Source: Candidatus Caldipriscus sp. T1.2 (lineage in GTDB: Bacteria; Hydrothermota; Hydrothermia; LBFQ01). From it: a DNA stretch of 27,752 nucleotides. This document shows positions 6,929 through 14,172 of this stretch, piece by piece; position 1 is the stretch's first letter, and the number at the start of each line of letters is the position of its first letter. The stretch is taken from the NCBI GenBank assembly GCA_000980735.1, contig LBFQ01000007.1, positions 11,904-39,655 of the forward strand, given 5' to 3'. A model generated the notes under the pieces. The model saw nothing but the letters and a program-made list of their open reading frames with translations, was not told the DNA's origin and ran no database searches. The position numbers were made by a program, and so were the translations under genes.

Positions 6929-7066
6929 ATGTCCATCACCTATAATAAACCCTCTTGGAGGAAGAGAAAGCGCAGGCATGGGTTTTTGGCGAGGATGAGG
7001 ACTCCGGGTGGAAGGAGGGTTTTAAAGAGGAGGCGCAAGAAAGGAAGGAAAAGGCTGACGGTTTAG
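6929..7066 (+). CDS. rpmH: 50S ribosomal protein L34
   Basis: A 45-residue, very basic protein. The translation starts MSITYNKPSWRKRKR and continues with HGFLARMRTPGGRRVLKRR and KKGRKRLTV, which is the complete L34 pattern (YxPSxxKRKRxHGFxxRMxTxxGRxVLxRRRxKGRxxL). It belongs to the large ribosomal subunit. The ATG at 6929 fits the usual length and lies eight bases after TATAAT. In most bacteria rpmH sits beside rnpA near the origin; here no rnpA follows, and the stop is separated from an EF-G gene by one base, which is an uncommon arrangement. Assignment is secure despite the small size. Confidence 0.95.
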   Translation: MSITYNKPSWRKRKRRHGFLARMRTPGGRRVLKRRRKKGRKRLTV

Positions 7067-7067
7067 T

Positions 7068-9083
7068 ATGGAGGTTAAGGAGGGTTTGGATTTAGAAAAG
7101 GTAAGGAATATTGGTTTTATTGCGCATATAGACGCGGGTAAAACCACAACAACGGAAAGGGTTTTGTATTATACCGGAAGGATCCACAGGCTCGGAAACG
7201 TGGATGAGGGGACCGCGACAACGGACTGGATGATACAGGAAAAGGAAAGGGGAATAACCATAACATCCGCGGCTACCGTATGCTTCTGGAAGGGATACCA
7301 GATAAACATAATAGATACTCCTGGGCATGTGGATTTTACGATAGAGGTTGAAAGGTCCCTGAAAGTTTTGGATGGTTTGGTGGTGATCTTTAGCGCGGTG
7401 GAGGGGGTTGAACCTCAAAGCGAAACCGTATGGCGTCAGGCGGAGAGGTATAAGGTTCCGAGGTTGATATTCATCAACAAGATGGATAGGATAGGGGCGG
7501 ACTTTAGGAGGGTAATCGAAGGTTTAAAAAAGAAGTTGAACGTTGATCCCCTTCTTATGGAGCTTCCCATAGGGATTGAGAAGGATTTTGTTGGGGTAAT
7601 ACACCTTGTGGAGAGGAAAAAGTATATCTGGGATATTGACGAGACCGGGGAGAAATATAGGGTTGAGGATTGGGAATTTGACGAGGAGAGTATCCCATAT
7701 TACGAAGATATAATACTTAGGTCCTCGGAGTACGATCCCGAAATTTTAGAGATTTACGAAAAAGAAGGTTTTGTACCGCCAGAAAGGGTTAAAAAGGCGC
7801 TGAGGAAGGGCGTAATAGAAAACAGGATCTTTCCCGTATTTATGGGTTCCGCCCTGAAAAACAAAGGAATACAGCCTTTGATAGATGCTATAGTAGAGCT
7901 TTTACCTTCACCCCTTGATGTTCCCCCCGTTCATGGAAAACTAAGGGGTGAGGACGTTTATATTCATACGGGCAAGGGGAATTTGGTGGCGCAGGTTTTC
8001 AAAATTCAGGTGGATCCTAAGGGAAAAAATAAGTATTTCTACACAAGGGTTTATAGGGGTGAGATAACCTTTATGACGAAGATATACAACCCGAGGACTG
8101 GGGAGACAATGAGGGCGACGAGGATATACAAAATGCATGCAAACAAAAAGGAGCAGATACAGAAGGCGGAAGCGGGGGATATAGTGGCTTTGGTAGGACT
8201 TTCGGACAAAACCATAACGGGCGATACCTTAACCGTAATTGAAGAGCCCGTAGAGCTTGACAGGATACCTTTCCCAGAACCCCTTGTTTCCGTTGCCTTG
8301 GAACCCAAGAAGAGTTCGGATGAAGCCCAACTGGAGGAGATTTTAAATATTTTTGCGGTGGAGGACCCATCCCTAAGGGTCAAGAAGGACGAGTCTACTG
8401 GGCAGTTTATACTTACGGGCATGGGAAAGCTTCACCTCGATATTGTGATTGATAGGATAATTAGGGATTACGGTTTAGAGGTAAGGGTAGGAAAGCCTTA
8501 TGTATCTTATAGGGAGACGATAACGGGGAGGGGATACGCAAGGGCGGAGTTCAAGAAAGAAGCGATGGATGTTGTTCATAGGGGTATAGTGGAGGTTGAA
8601 GTTGAAAGTACGGATGAAACTTCCTTTGAGATAGAATCCGAACTACCTCAAGAAATAAGGGAAGCTTTGATTTCTTCGTTTAGGGAAGTTTTGGAGTTTG
8701 GACCCCTTATGGGTTATCCTATGGTTAAAATTAAGGCAAAATTTAAGGTACCCTACGATCCTACCTTTACCCCCCTTGGTGTTAGGGCTGCATCCATAAA
8801 GGCCCTTCAGGAAGCGATACAAAACGCAAAACCCATCCTCCTTGAACCTTACGCCCTGATCTCCGTTATGACACCTCAGGAGTACCTTGGAAATATCGTG
8901 GAGCTTTTATCCTCCATTGATGGGGAAATAAAGAACATATATGAAGAGTTTGGAACGCAGTTTGTCGATGCCTTGGTGCCACTAAAGCAAACTTTTGACC
9001 TTGCAAACGACCTCAGGTCCGCGTCCCAGGGAAGGGCAACTTATACCATAAAGGAAGTTGAATTCCTACCATCAAAAGGCTAA
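7068..9083 (+). CDS. fusA: Translation elongation factor G, EF-G2-like variant
   Basis: A 671-residue translational GTPase. G1 is AHIDAGKT (19-26), switch I/G2 is RGITIT (61-66), G3 is DTPGH (83-87) and G4 is NKMD (137-140), followed by domains II-V. Domain IV is unusual: after YRET (481-484) it runs ITGRGYARAEFKKEA and lacks the GGRGQYGHV-type stretch of canonical EF-G, so it is shorter there and closer in pattern to the EF-G2 group (mitochondrial EFG2, a ribosome-recycling factor). Domain V ends in LVPLKQTFDLANDLRSASQG, close to the usual form. ATG begins one base after the rpmH stop. It may be the second EF-G of the genome; whether it translocates or recycles is not decided. Confidence 0.9.
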   Translation: MEVKEGLDLEKVRNIGFIAHIDAGKTTTTERVLYYTGRIHRLGNVDEGTATTDWMIQEKERGITITSAATVCFWKGYQINIIDTPGHVDFTIEVERSLKVLDGLVVIFSAVEGVEPQSETVWRQAERYKVPRLIFINKMDRIGADFRRVIEGLKKKLNVDPLLMELPIGIEKDFVGVIHLVERKKYIWDIDETGEKYRVEDWEFDEESIPYYEDIILRSSEYDPEILEIYEKEGFVPPERVKKALRKGVIENRIFPVFMGSALKNKGIQPLIDAIVELLPSPLDVPPVHGKLRGEDVYIHTGKGNLVAQVFKIQVDPKGKNKYFYTRVYRGEITFMTKIYNPRTGETMRATRIYKMHANKKEQIQKAEAGDIVALVGLSDKTITGDTLTVIEEPVELDRIPFPEPLVSVALEPKKSSDEAQLEEILNIFAVEDPSLRVKKDESTGQFILTGMGKLHLDIVIDRIIRDYGLEVRVGKPYVSYRETITGRGYARAEFKKEAMDVVHRGIVEVEVESTDETSFEIESELPQEIREALISSFREVLEFGPLMGYPMVKIKAKFKVPYDPTFTPLGVRAASIKALQEAIQNAKPILLEPYALISVMTPQEYLGNIVELLSSIDGEIKNIYEEFGTQFVDALVPLKQTFDLANDLRSASQGRATYTIKEVEFLPSKG

Positions 9084-9618
9084 GATTTTACTAATTTTGG
9101 CTTTGTGGGGATGTCAAGACCCGGGGGAGGTGGTTTTTAGGGAAAAGTGTATAAGCTGTCATAGGGAAAACAACGACCTTGTTCCCCCGGCCCCAATTTT
9201 TACGGATTATAGGATAAAAGCCGATTATGTTGAAAAGGTGTTAAGGGAAGGTATCGAGGGAACCGCGATGAAGTCCTTCAACGAACTTTCCGAAAGAGAA
9301 ATTAAAGCGGTCTCAAGGTATATAGAAAAATTAACGAAAAGGGAGGTAAAGGTAGACAGCTCTCTAATATCAAGGGGGAGATATTTATTTGAAAATATAT
9401 GCTCCTCCTGTCATGGGATAAAGGGGGATGGTGAGGGTGTGGGAAGGAATATCCCTCCACCGCCGGACTTCTCAAAGTTTAACCCCCTTCCCCAAACCAC
9501 AATAAGGGTCCTAAACGAGGGTATAAAGGGAACGACCATGTATTCCTTTAGGGAAATTCTAACAGAAGATGATAAAAGGGCGGTTGCGGAATATATCCTA
9601 CTTTTCTTCCGTGAGTAG
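9058..9618 (+). CDS. Diheme c-type cytochrome, probable lipoprotein
   Basis: A 186-residue electron carrier with two class-I cytochrome c domains. Haem sites are CISCH (31-35) and CSSCH (115-119); probable axial methionines are Met71 (GTAMKSF) and Met161 (GTTMYSF). The N-terminus KAKILLILALWGC has a short hydrophobic core ending in Gly-Cys19, so it is probably lipid-anchored on the outer face of the inner membrane, though Trp at -2 is not typical of a lipobox. The TTG start at 9058 overlaps the EF-G gene by 26 bases. It implies a respiratory chain, but its partner is not in the window. The small membrane protein downstream overlaps its stop. Confidence 0.85.
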   Translation: MNSYHQKAKILLILALWGCQDPGEVVFREKCISCHRENNDLVPPAPIFTDYRIKADYVEKVLREGIEGTAMKSFNELSEREIKAVSRYIEKLTKREVKVDSSLISRGRYLFENICSSCHGIKGDGEGVGRNIPPPPDFSKFNPLPQTTIRVLNEGIKGTTMYSFREILTEDDKRAVAEYILLFFRE

Positions 9619-9814
9619 GCTCGGATTTTTCCTCGTGCTCTTGGGCTTAACTTTATCCCTGTTAAAAATAAAATTCGGGCTTTTTGTCTGGGCTTTGGCG
9701 CCTTTTATTATTCTTATCCTTCTTTCCATTTCCTTTTGGAAGGATATGGGATGGTGGAACATCTTTACCTTTCTGATAATCCTTAACCTTTTGCTTTCGG
9801 CGCTTTTAAGGTAA
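9611..9814 (+). CDS. Small membrane protein, two to three predicted segments
   Basis: A 67-residue hydrophobic protein of unknown function. I take the GTG at 9611, which overlaps the cytochrome stop (GTGAGTAG); an upstream in-frame start at 9569 would overlap the cytochrome by 50 bases. Hydrophobic stretches are FFLVLLGLTLSLL, LFVWALAPFIILILLSI and the C-terminal FTFLIILNLLLSALL. Co-transcription suggests that it may help anchor or assemble the cytochrome, but no motif shows this. It overlaps the convergent phosphatase gene by nine bases. Confidence 0.6.
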   Translation: MSRLGFFLVLLGLTLSLLKIKFGLFVWALAPFIILILLSISFWKDMGWWNIFTFLIILNLLLSALLR

Positions 9815-10978
9815 ATTAAAAGCTTCCCTCAAAATTTCCGCAACCTTAGTTATATAACAACCCTCCTGACTCTTTCCCTTTTTTAACCCATAAACAACGA
9901 GGGGAACATGGGTATCGTATGAATAGGGCGAGCCGTGGGTGGTACCCCTCGTATATCCAACTACCCAGTAAGGTTTCGCTATAAAAACGAGGTCCGCGGA
10001 ACCATCAAAACCGTTTATAACTAAGCTATCGACAAAATCCTTGGGATTTAGGGACAAAACCTCCTCATCCGTATAAACCCTGAATATCCACTCCTTCCCC
10101 AAAAGATACTCCTTAATTGTCTTCTTTGCCGATGCCTCTTCCCTATTCAAAAACACCCAAGGATACGAAATTCTAACATCCATTCCCAATATTTCTCTTA
10201 TCTCTTCCCCAAGCTTTTCTTCATCCACATACCCCCCGAAATTTTTCGGTATAGGCGCCACCCCGTGATCCGAGGTGAAGATCAGGATATAATTCCCTTT
10301 TCCTACCTCCTTATCCAAAAATCTTAAAATCTCCCGAATGACCGTATCCACCTGTTTAACCACCCTCTTAACCTCATCGCTGTTTGGACCGTACTTATGC
10401 CCCACCAAATCCAAGGATGATAAGCTCAAAATCGCCAGATCCGGAAATGTATCTTTTCCAAGCCCTTCCCTCCTTAAAACCTCTTTAAATACCTCAAGGA
10501 GAAATCTATTTCCCTCAAAGAACTCGTCCTTTAAGGAATACTTCCCGTTTATTTCATCCAACCATTCGGGTTTTCTATAATACCTTGATGTTGTTAGCTT
10601 CCCATCCTCAAGCCAAAGAACAACATCCGCCAAGAATCCCCCCGAAAATATAGCCGATCTATCTTTTAAAGAGATACTTACAACCTTTGATTCTGGATAC
10701 TTTAGCTTTATCTCATCCCCCACGGTGGGATATCTGAGCCTCCTTGGAGATTTCCCGAACTTTGGATCTTCAACGGATGGAAAGTTTGATATTATCCCAT
10801 GTATTCTTGGGGGAACGCCAGTTGATATCGTAGCATGCCCCACCGCGGTGAAGGTTGGAATATGCTTATGATGGCAGTTTGTATATACGAAAGAGGAATT
10901 TAGAAATTTTTGATCCAGAAGGGTAAGGTAATCGTATCTAAACTGATCCGCAATTAAAATTACCGCAAGCCTTATCAT
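9806..10978 (-). CDS. PafA-like alkaline phosphatase superfamily phosphomonoesterase, no signal peptide
   Basis: A 390-residue enzyme of the alkaline phosphatase superfamily. Visible active-site features are Asp11 in IADQFRYDYL, the nucleophile Thr44 in PTFTAVGHATISTG, Asn65 (HGIISN), Lys105 and Arg107 in SLKDRSAI, the metal ligands of SLDLVGHKYGP and TSDHGV, and THGSPYSYDTH. The Thr/Asn/KxR set is that of PafA, a phosphomonoesterase. PafA proteins are normally exported and longer (about 540 residues); this one begins directly with the first strand MIRLAVILIAD and has no signal peptide, so it is predicted cytoplasmic. ATG overlaps the mlaE stop by four bases, so it belongs to the accC-mlaE operon. 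Substrate unknown. Confidence 0.8.
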   Translation of the reverse strand: MIRLAVILIADQFRYDYLTLLDQKFLNSSFVYTNCHHKHIPTFTAVGHATISTGVPPRIHGIISNFPSVEDPKFGKSPRRLRYPTVGDEIKLKYPESKVVSISLKDRSAIFSGGFLADVVLWLEDGKLTTSRYYRKPEWLDEINGKYSLKDEFFEGNRFLLEVFKEVLRREGLGKDTFPDLAILSLSSLDLVGHKYGPNSDEVKRVVKQVDTVIREILRFLDKEVGKGNYILIFTSDHGVAPIPKNFGGYVDEEKLGEEIREILGMDVRISYPWVFLNREEASAKKTIKEYLLGKEWIFRVYTDEEVLSLNPKDFVDSLVINGFDGSADLVFIAKPYWVVGYTRGTTHGSPYSYDTHVPLVVYGLKKGKSQEGCYITKVAEILREAFNLP

Positions 10979-11727
10979 CCGCCGTAGAAATAATAAGAAA
11001 TTATAAAGTCAGCCACAAGGATCAGGACGGAGGAATAAACCACCGCCCTCATGGCGGATAAACCCACCCCTATAGCCCCTCCCTCGGAATTAAAACCCTC
11101 ATAACAACTTATGAAGGTTATTATTATACCGAAAATAATTGATTTAACCGCACCAACAAGCAGGTCCCTATCACTGTAGCTAGATCTCATCCCCGCTACG
11201 AGTTCATTATAGGACATACCATAAACGTAAGTGGTGAAAATAAGGGCGGCGGATATGGAAATGAAGGTGGCTATGGCGGTGAGAATGGGAATGGAAATTA
11301 TGCTCGCTATTACCCTTGGGAGGACTATGAATCTGTAAGGGTTTATCCCCATAACCTCAAGGGCGTCTATTTGCTCGGTAACCCTCATTGTTCCAATCTG
11401 GGATGCGAGCCCTCCTCCCACCCTACCCGCTATCACTAAGGCGGTTAAAACGGGCGCAAGCTCTATTATCGTACCTTTCCATATCCCCATCCCTATGATG
11501 TTGGCGGGGACATAATCCTTAACTTGGAATGATACCAGAAGTGCCGCCACCAATCCCACAAAGGTGGAGCTTCCCCCAACTATCAACAGAGAATCAAAGC
11601 CTATTATTGCGATCTGCCTGAAAACTTCCCCAAAAACCTTGTTAGCTTCTCCAAAAGCCAAAATCGTGTTTATAAAGAATATGGCAAAGTCTCCTACCTT
11701 CTCAATGGGTTTTAGGAGCTTATCCAT
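10975..11727 (-). CDS. mlaE: MlaE/YrbE-family ABC transporter permease
   Basis: A 250-residue inner-membrane permease of the MlaE family, which moves phospholipids between the membranes of diderm bacteria with an ATPase (MlaF) and an MCE protein (MlaD). The family core is visible: ELAPVLTALVIAGRVGGGLA, then IGTMRVTEQIDALEVMGINP and a C-terminal CYEGFNSEGGAIGVG. Five or so membrane segments are present. The gene overlaps accC by 16 bases and precedes the phosphatase with a four-base overlap. No mlaF or mlaD follows, so its partners must be elsewhere. Its presence supports an outer membrane. Confidence 0.9.
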   Translation of the reverse strand: MDKLLKPIEKVGDFAIFFINTILAFGEANKVFGEVFRQIAIIGFDSLLIVGGSSTFVGLVAALLVSFQVKDYVPANIIGMGIWKGTIIELAPVLTALVIAGRVGGGLASQIGTMRVTEQIDALEVMGINPYRFIVLPRVIASIISIPILTAIATFISISAALIFTTYVYGMSYNELVAGMRSSYSDRDLLVGAVKSIIFGIIITFISCYEGFNSEGGAIGVGLSAMRAVVYSSVLILVADFIISYYFYGG

Positions 11728-13067
11728 TTCTCAAGGCTGTTGGTGTAAAACTTACCGCTTAAAAACTCAGACCTGTTCATAATCTCAAGGTGTAATCCTA
11801 TGTTTGTTTTTATCCCGCTTATAACAAATTCGGAAAGCGCCCTCTTCATCCTGCTTATAGCCTCGTTCCTATCGTTTCCCCAAGTGATCAACTTTGCTAT
11901 AAGGGAGTCGTAATATGGTGGGATCGTGTATCCCTGATAAATATGCGTATCTACCCTAACGCCTGGTCCCCCAGGTTTGTGCAAAAGTTCTATCTTTCCT
12001 GGGCTTGGCGCAAAGTTGTTTTCTGGATCCTCCGCATTTATCCTAGCCTCTATGGAATGCCCGTTTATCCTCAAATTCTTCGTATCAACGGGCAATTTTT
12101 CCCCCATGGCTATCAGGATCTGGGCTTTAACTATATCCACCCCAGTGATCATCTCCGTGGTGGGATGCTCCACCTGGATCCTCGTATTCATCTCTATAAA
12201 GTAAAAGTTCCCGTTTTCATCCATAAGAAATTCCAATGTTCCTGCGCTCCTATAATTTATGTGCTTTGCCGCTTTTACCGCATAATCAAGAAGCTTTCTC
12301 CTCTGCTCCTCCGTTATTGATGGGCTCGGCGCCTCTTCAACAACTTTCTGGTGTCTCCTCTGAAGGGAGCATTCCCTCTCAAAAAGGTGGGTTATGTTTC
12401 CGTATTCATCCCCCAAAACCTGAACCTCTATGTGTTTGGGCTTTGTTATGAACTTCTCGAGGTATAACCTCCCATCTCCAAAAGCGGCTTCCGCCTCCGC
12501 GGATGCGGAGAGGAACTTTTGCTCCATCTCCTCTTCCGAATTAACGATCCTCATCCCCCTACCCCCACCACCAGCCGCCGCCTTTAATAAAACCGGATAA
12601 CCTATCTCCGCCGCTATCCTCTTTGCTTCCTCTACATCCTCAAGGGGCTCTTCCGTACCCGGAACCAGGGGAACCCCTGCCTCCTTCACCGTCTTTTTCG
12701 CCATAACCTTATCCCCCATTATTGCTATTTGCTCGGGCGTAGGCCCTATAAAAACTAACCCATGCATCTCTACGATTCTCGCAAAATCCTCCCTCTCCGA
12801 AAGGAAACCGTATCCCGGATGTATGGCATCCACCTCCCAAGCCTCCGCCGCCGCTATTATGTTCGGAATGTTTAAATAGCTCTCCTTGGTGGATGGTCCT
12901 CCAATGCAAACCGCATAATCCGCAAGCTGAACGTGCAGGCTATTTTCGTCCGCAGTACTGTATATAGCCACCGTCTCTATTCCCAGCTCCTTGCAGGCAT
13001 AGATGATCCTTAAGGCGATTTCCCCCCTATTTGCTATTAGGATCCTCTTTATATCCCTCTTGGGCAC
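11712..13067 (-). CDS. accC: Biotin carboxylase subunit of acetyl-CoA (or related acyl-CoA) carboxylase
   Basis: ATP-dependent carboxylation of biotin on the carrier protein. The N-terminus is RILIANRGEIALRI; the ATP-grasp Gly-rich loop is KAAAGGGGRGMRIV; catalytic stretches include RDCSLQRR-type ERECSLQRRHQK, FIEMNTRIQVEHPTTE and the closing GIKTNIGLH. I chose the GTG at 13067: it gives 451 residues, the family norm (about 449), and lies seven bases after TATAAT on the minus strand. The longer frame up to 13175 runs into the divergent gene and adds an unrelated leader. No accB adjoins it. A role in a propionyl- or pyruvate-type carboxylase is possible, but the length fits AccC. Confidence 0.93.
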   Translation of the reverse strand: MPKRDIKRILIANRGEIALRIIYACKELGIETVAIYSTADENSLHVQLADYAVCIGGPSTKESYLNIPNIIAAAEAWEVDAIHPGYGFLSEREDFARIVEMHGLVFIGPTPEQIAIMGDKVMAKKTVKEAGVPLVPGTEEPLEDVEEAKRIAAEIGYPVLLKAAAGGGGRGMRIVNSEEEMEQKFLSASAEAEAAFGDGRLYLEKFITKPKHIEVQVLGDEYGNITHLFERECSLQRRHQKVVEEAPSPSITEEQRRKLLDYAVKAAKHINYRSAGTLEFLMDENGNFYFIEMNTRIQVEHPTTEMITGVDIVKAQILIAMGEKLPVDTKNLRINGHSIEARINAEDPENNFAPSPGKIELLHKPGGPGVRVDTHIYQGYTIPPYYDSLIAKLITWGNDRNEAISRMKRALSEFVISGIKTNIGLHLEIMNRSEFLSGKFYTNSLEKWISS

Positions 13068-13074
13068 GACGGAA

Positions 13075-13080
13075 ATTATA
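13075..13080 (-). promoter_or_regulatory. -10 element (TATAAT) for accC
   Basis: TATAAT on the minus strand, seven bases upstream of the accC GTG; decides that start. Confidence 0.65.
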
Positions 13081-13102
13081 AAGTGGCTAACAAAAACCCC
13101 CT

Positions 13103-13108
13103 TATAAT
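13103..13108 (+). promoter_or_regulatory. -10 element (TATAAT) for the barrel protein-ribE operon
   Basis: TATAAT ending eight bases before ATG 13117, facing away from the accC promoter 22 bases to its left. Confidence 0.65.
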
Positions 13109-13116
13109 TCCCTTCT

Positions 13117-13566
13117 ATGTTGGCTTTGACCCTTTTATCCGCCCTAACGGGTACACCATCCTCGGGTATAAGCATAGGGATAGTGATAGGGGATCCTACG
13201 GGCCTTTCCCTGAAGTTCTGGGGGATAGGACAAAATTCCGCCCTTCAGGTTAATATAGGGGGTGGTGGGTTTGTTGCCCCCGCGGACCTTTCGGTGAGCG
13301 GTTCCCTCCTCTTCCACTCACTTCTGACAAGGGAAACCCCCATAAACGGATATCTCGGCGTCGGAGCCTTTGCGGGTATAAATCAGGGAAGGCACGGTGA
13401 TGAGGCGGTTTTCGGGATCCTTGTACCCCTGGGTTTGGAGCTCATACTTTCGGAAGTTCCCCTTGACCTCTTCATAGAAGTTCCTCCAGTGATAGGATTT
13501 ACCACAAAGGGGGATGTAAGGGCAGGTTTGACCTTCGGAATAGGCTTGAGGTACATCCTGAAGTAG
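13117..13566 (+). CDS. Small outer-membrane beta-barrel-like protein
   Basis: A 149-residue probable exported protein. The first ~16 residues (MLALTLLSALTGTPSS) can act as a short signal peptide. The remainder alternates polar and hydrophobic residues as in membrane beta-strands: GISIGIVIGDPTGLSLKFW, YLGVGAFAGIN, FGILVPLGLELIL, and AGLTFGIGLRYIL ending in a strand, typical of an eight-stranded barrel. The IGDPTGLSLKFW phrase resembles the start of small barrel families such as DUF3996; I am not sure of the family. It is probably leaderless and co-transcribed with ribE (one-base overlap). Confidence 0.65.
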   Translation: MLALTLLSALTGTPSSGISIGIVIGDPTGLSLKFWGIGQNSALQVNIGGGGFVAPADLSVSGSLLFHSLLTRETPINGYLGVGAFAGINQGRHGDEAVFGILVPLGLELILSEVPLDLFIEVPPVIGFTTKGDVRAGLTFGIGLRYILK

Positions 13567-14159
13567 TGTTCTCGGGAATTATTGAGGGTAGGTGTAGGGT
13601 AAGGGAAATTAAGGAGGGGAAAAGGGGGGTTAGGGTTCTTTTTGAGTTTGAGAATTTAAGGGAGTTTTATGTTGGACAGTCTATCTCCATAGATGGGGTA
13701 TGTTTGACGGTTGAGGACTTTCGGGATAACCTTGCGGAATTCTTCCTTTCGGATGAAACCTTAAGGGTCACAAAGTTCGGGAGGGTTTTGGCGGAGGGAT
13801 ACGTTTGCAACTTTGAGAGGGCTTTAAAAGTCGGAGATAGGATAGACGGGCACTTTGTTTTAGGGCATGTGGATGGGGTAGGTGAAATAACTGAGATTTT
13901 GGATTTTGGGGAGGAGGGTTGGGGGATAAAGGTAAAGATCCCGAAAGAGCTTTTAAAGTTCGCCCCGAGAAAAGGTTCAATAGCCTTGGATGGAACAAGC
14001 CTCACGATAAATTCCGTTGAGGGTGATGAGATAAGAATAAGGCTCATACCACAAACTTTAAGGATAACCGCCTTCCCTTACCGAAGGGTGGGAGATCTCC
14101 TGAACGTTGAGGTGGATGTCCTCGCAAGGTACGTACATAACCTACTGAAATTTCCTTAA
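13566..14159 (+). CDS. ribE: Riboflavin synthase, alpha subunit
   Basis: Dismutation of two 6,7-dimethyl-8-ribityllumazines to riboflavin. A 197-residue protein with the two internally repeated lumazine-binding domains: MFSGIIEG at the N-terminus, SIDGVCLTV in domain 1, GHFVLGHVDGVG at the junction and SIALDGTSLTINSV in domain 2, all expected positions. The GTG start at 13566 shares one base with the upstream stop (TAGTG). The 3' end lies 13 bases from the convergent polX gene. No other rib gene is near, so it is a stand-alone member of the pathway. Confidence 0.95.
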   Translation: MFSGIIEGRCRVREIKEGKRGVRVLFEFENLREFYVGQSISIDGVCLTVEDFRDNLAEFFLSDETLRVTKFGRVLAEGYVCNFERALKVGDRIDGHFVLGHVDGVGEITEILDFGEEGWGIKVKIPKELLKFAPRKGSIALDGTSLTINSVEGDEIRIRLIPQTLRITAFPYRRVGDLLNVEVDVLARYVHNLLKFP

Positions 14160-14172
14160 AAAGCCGGATTCC

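Noticed and set aside
6841..6939. Upstream ATG at 6939 for the membrane protein B frame
   Set aside because: It would place translation start upstream of the TATAAT at 6852-6847 and overlap rpmH; the paralogue starts at the position of 6840.
6941..6946. Second TATAAT upstream of the EF-G gene
   Set aside because: It encodes Tyr-Asn within rpmH; the hexamer at 6915-6920 has the right spacing to the rpmH start.
13068..13175. 36-residue N-terminal extension of AccC
   Set aside because: It overlaps the divergent barrel gene and both promoters; the GTG at 13067 gives the standard AccC length and start.
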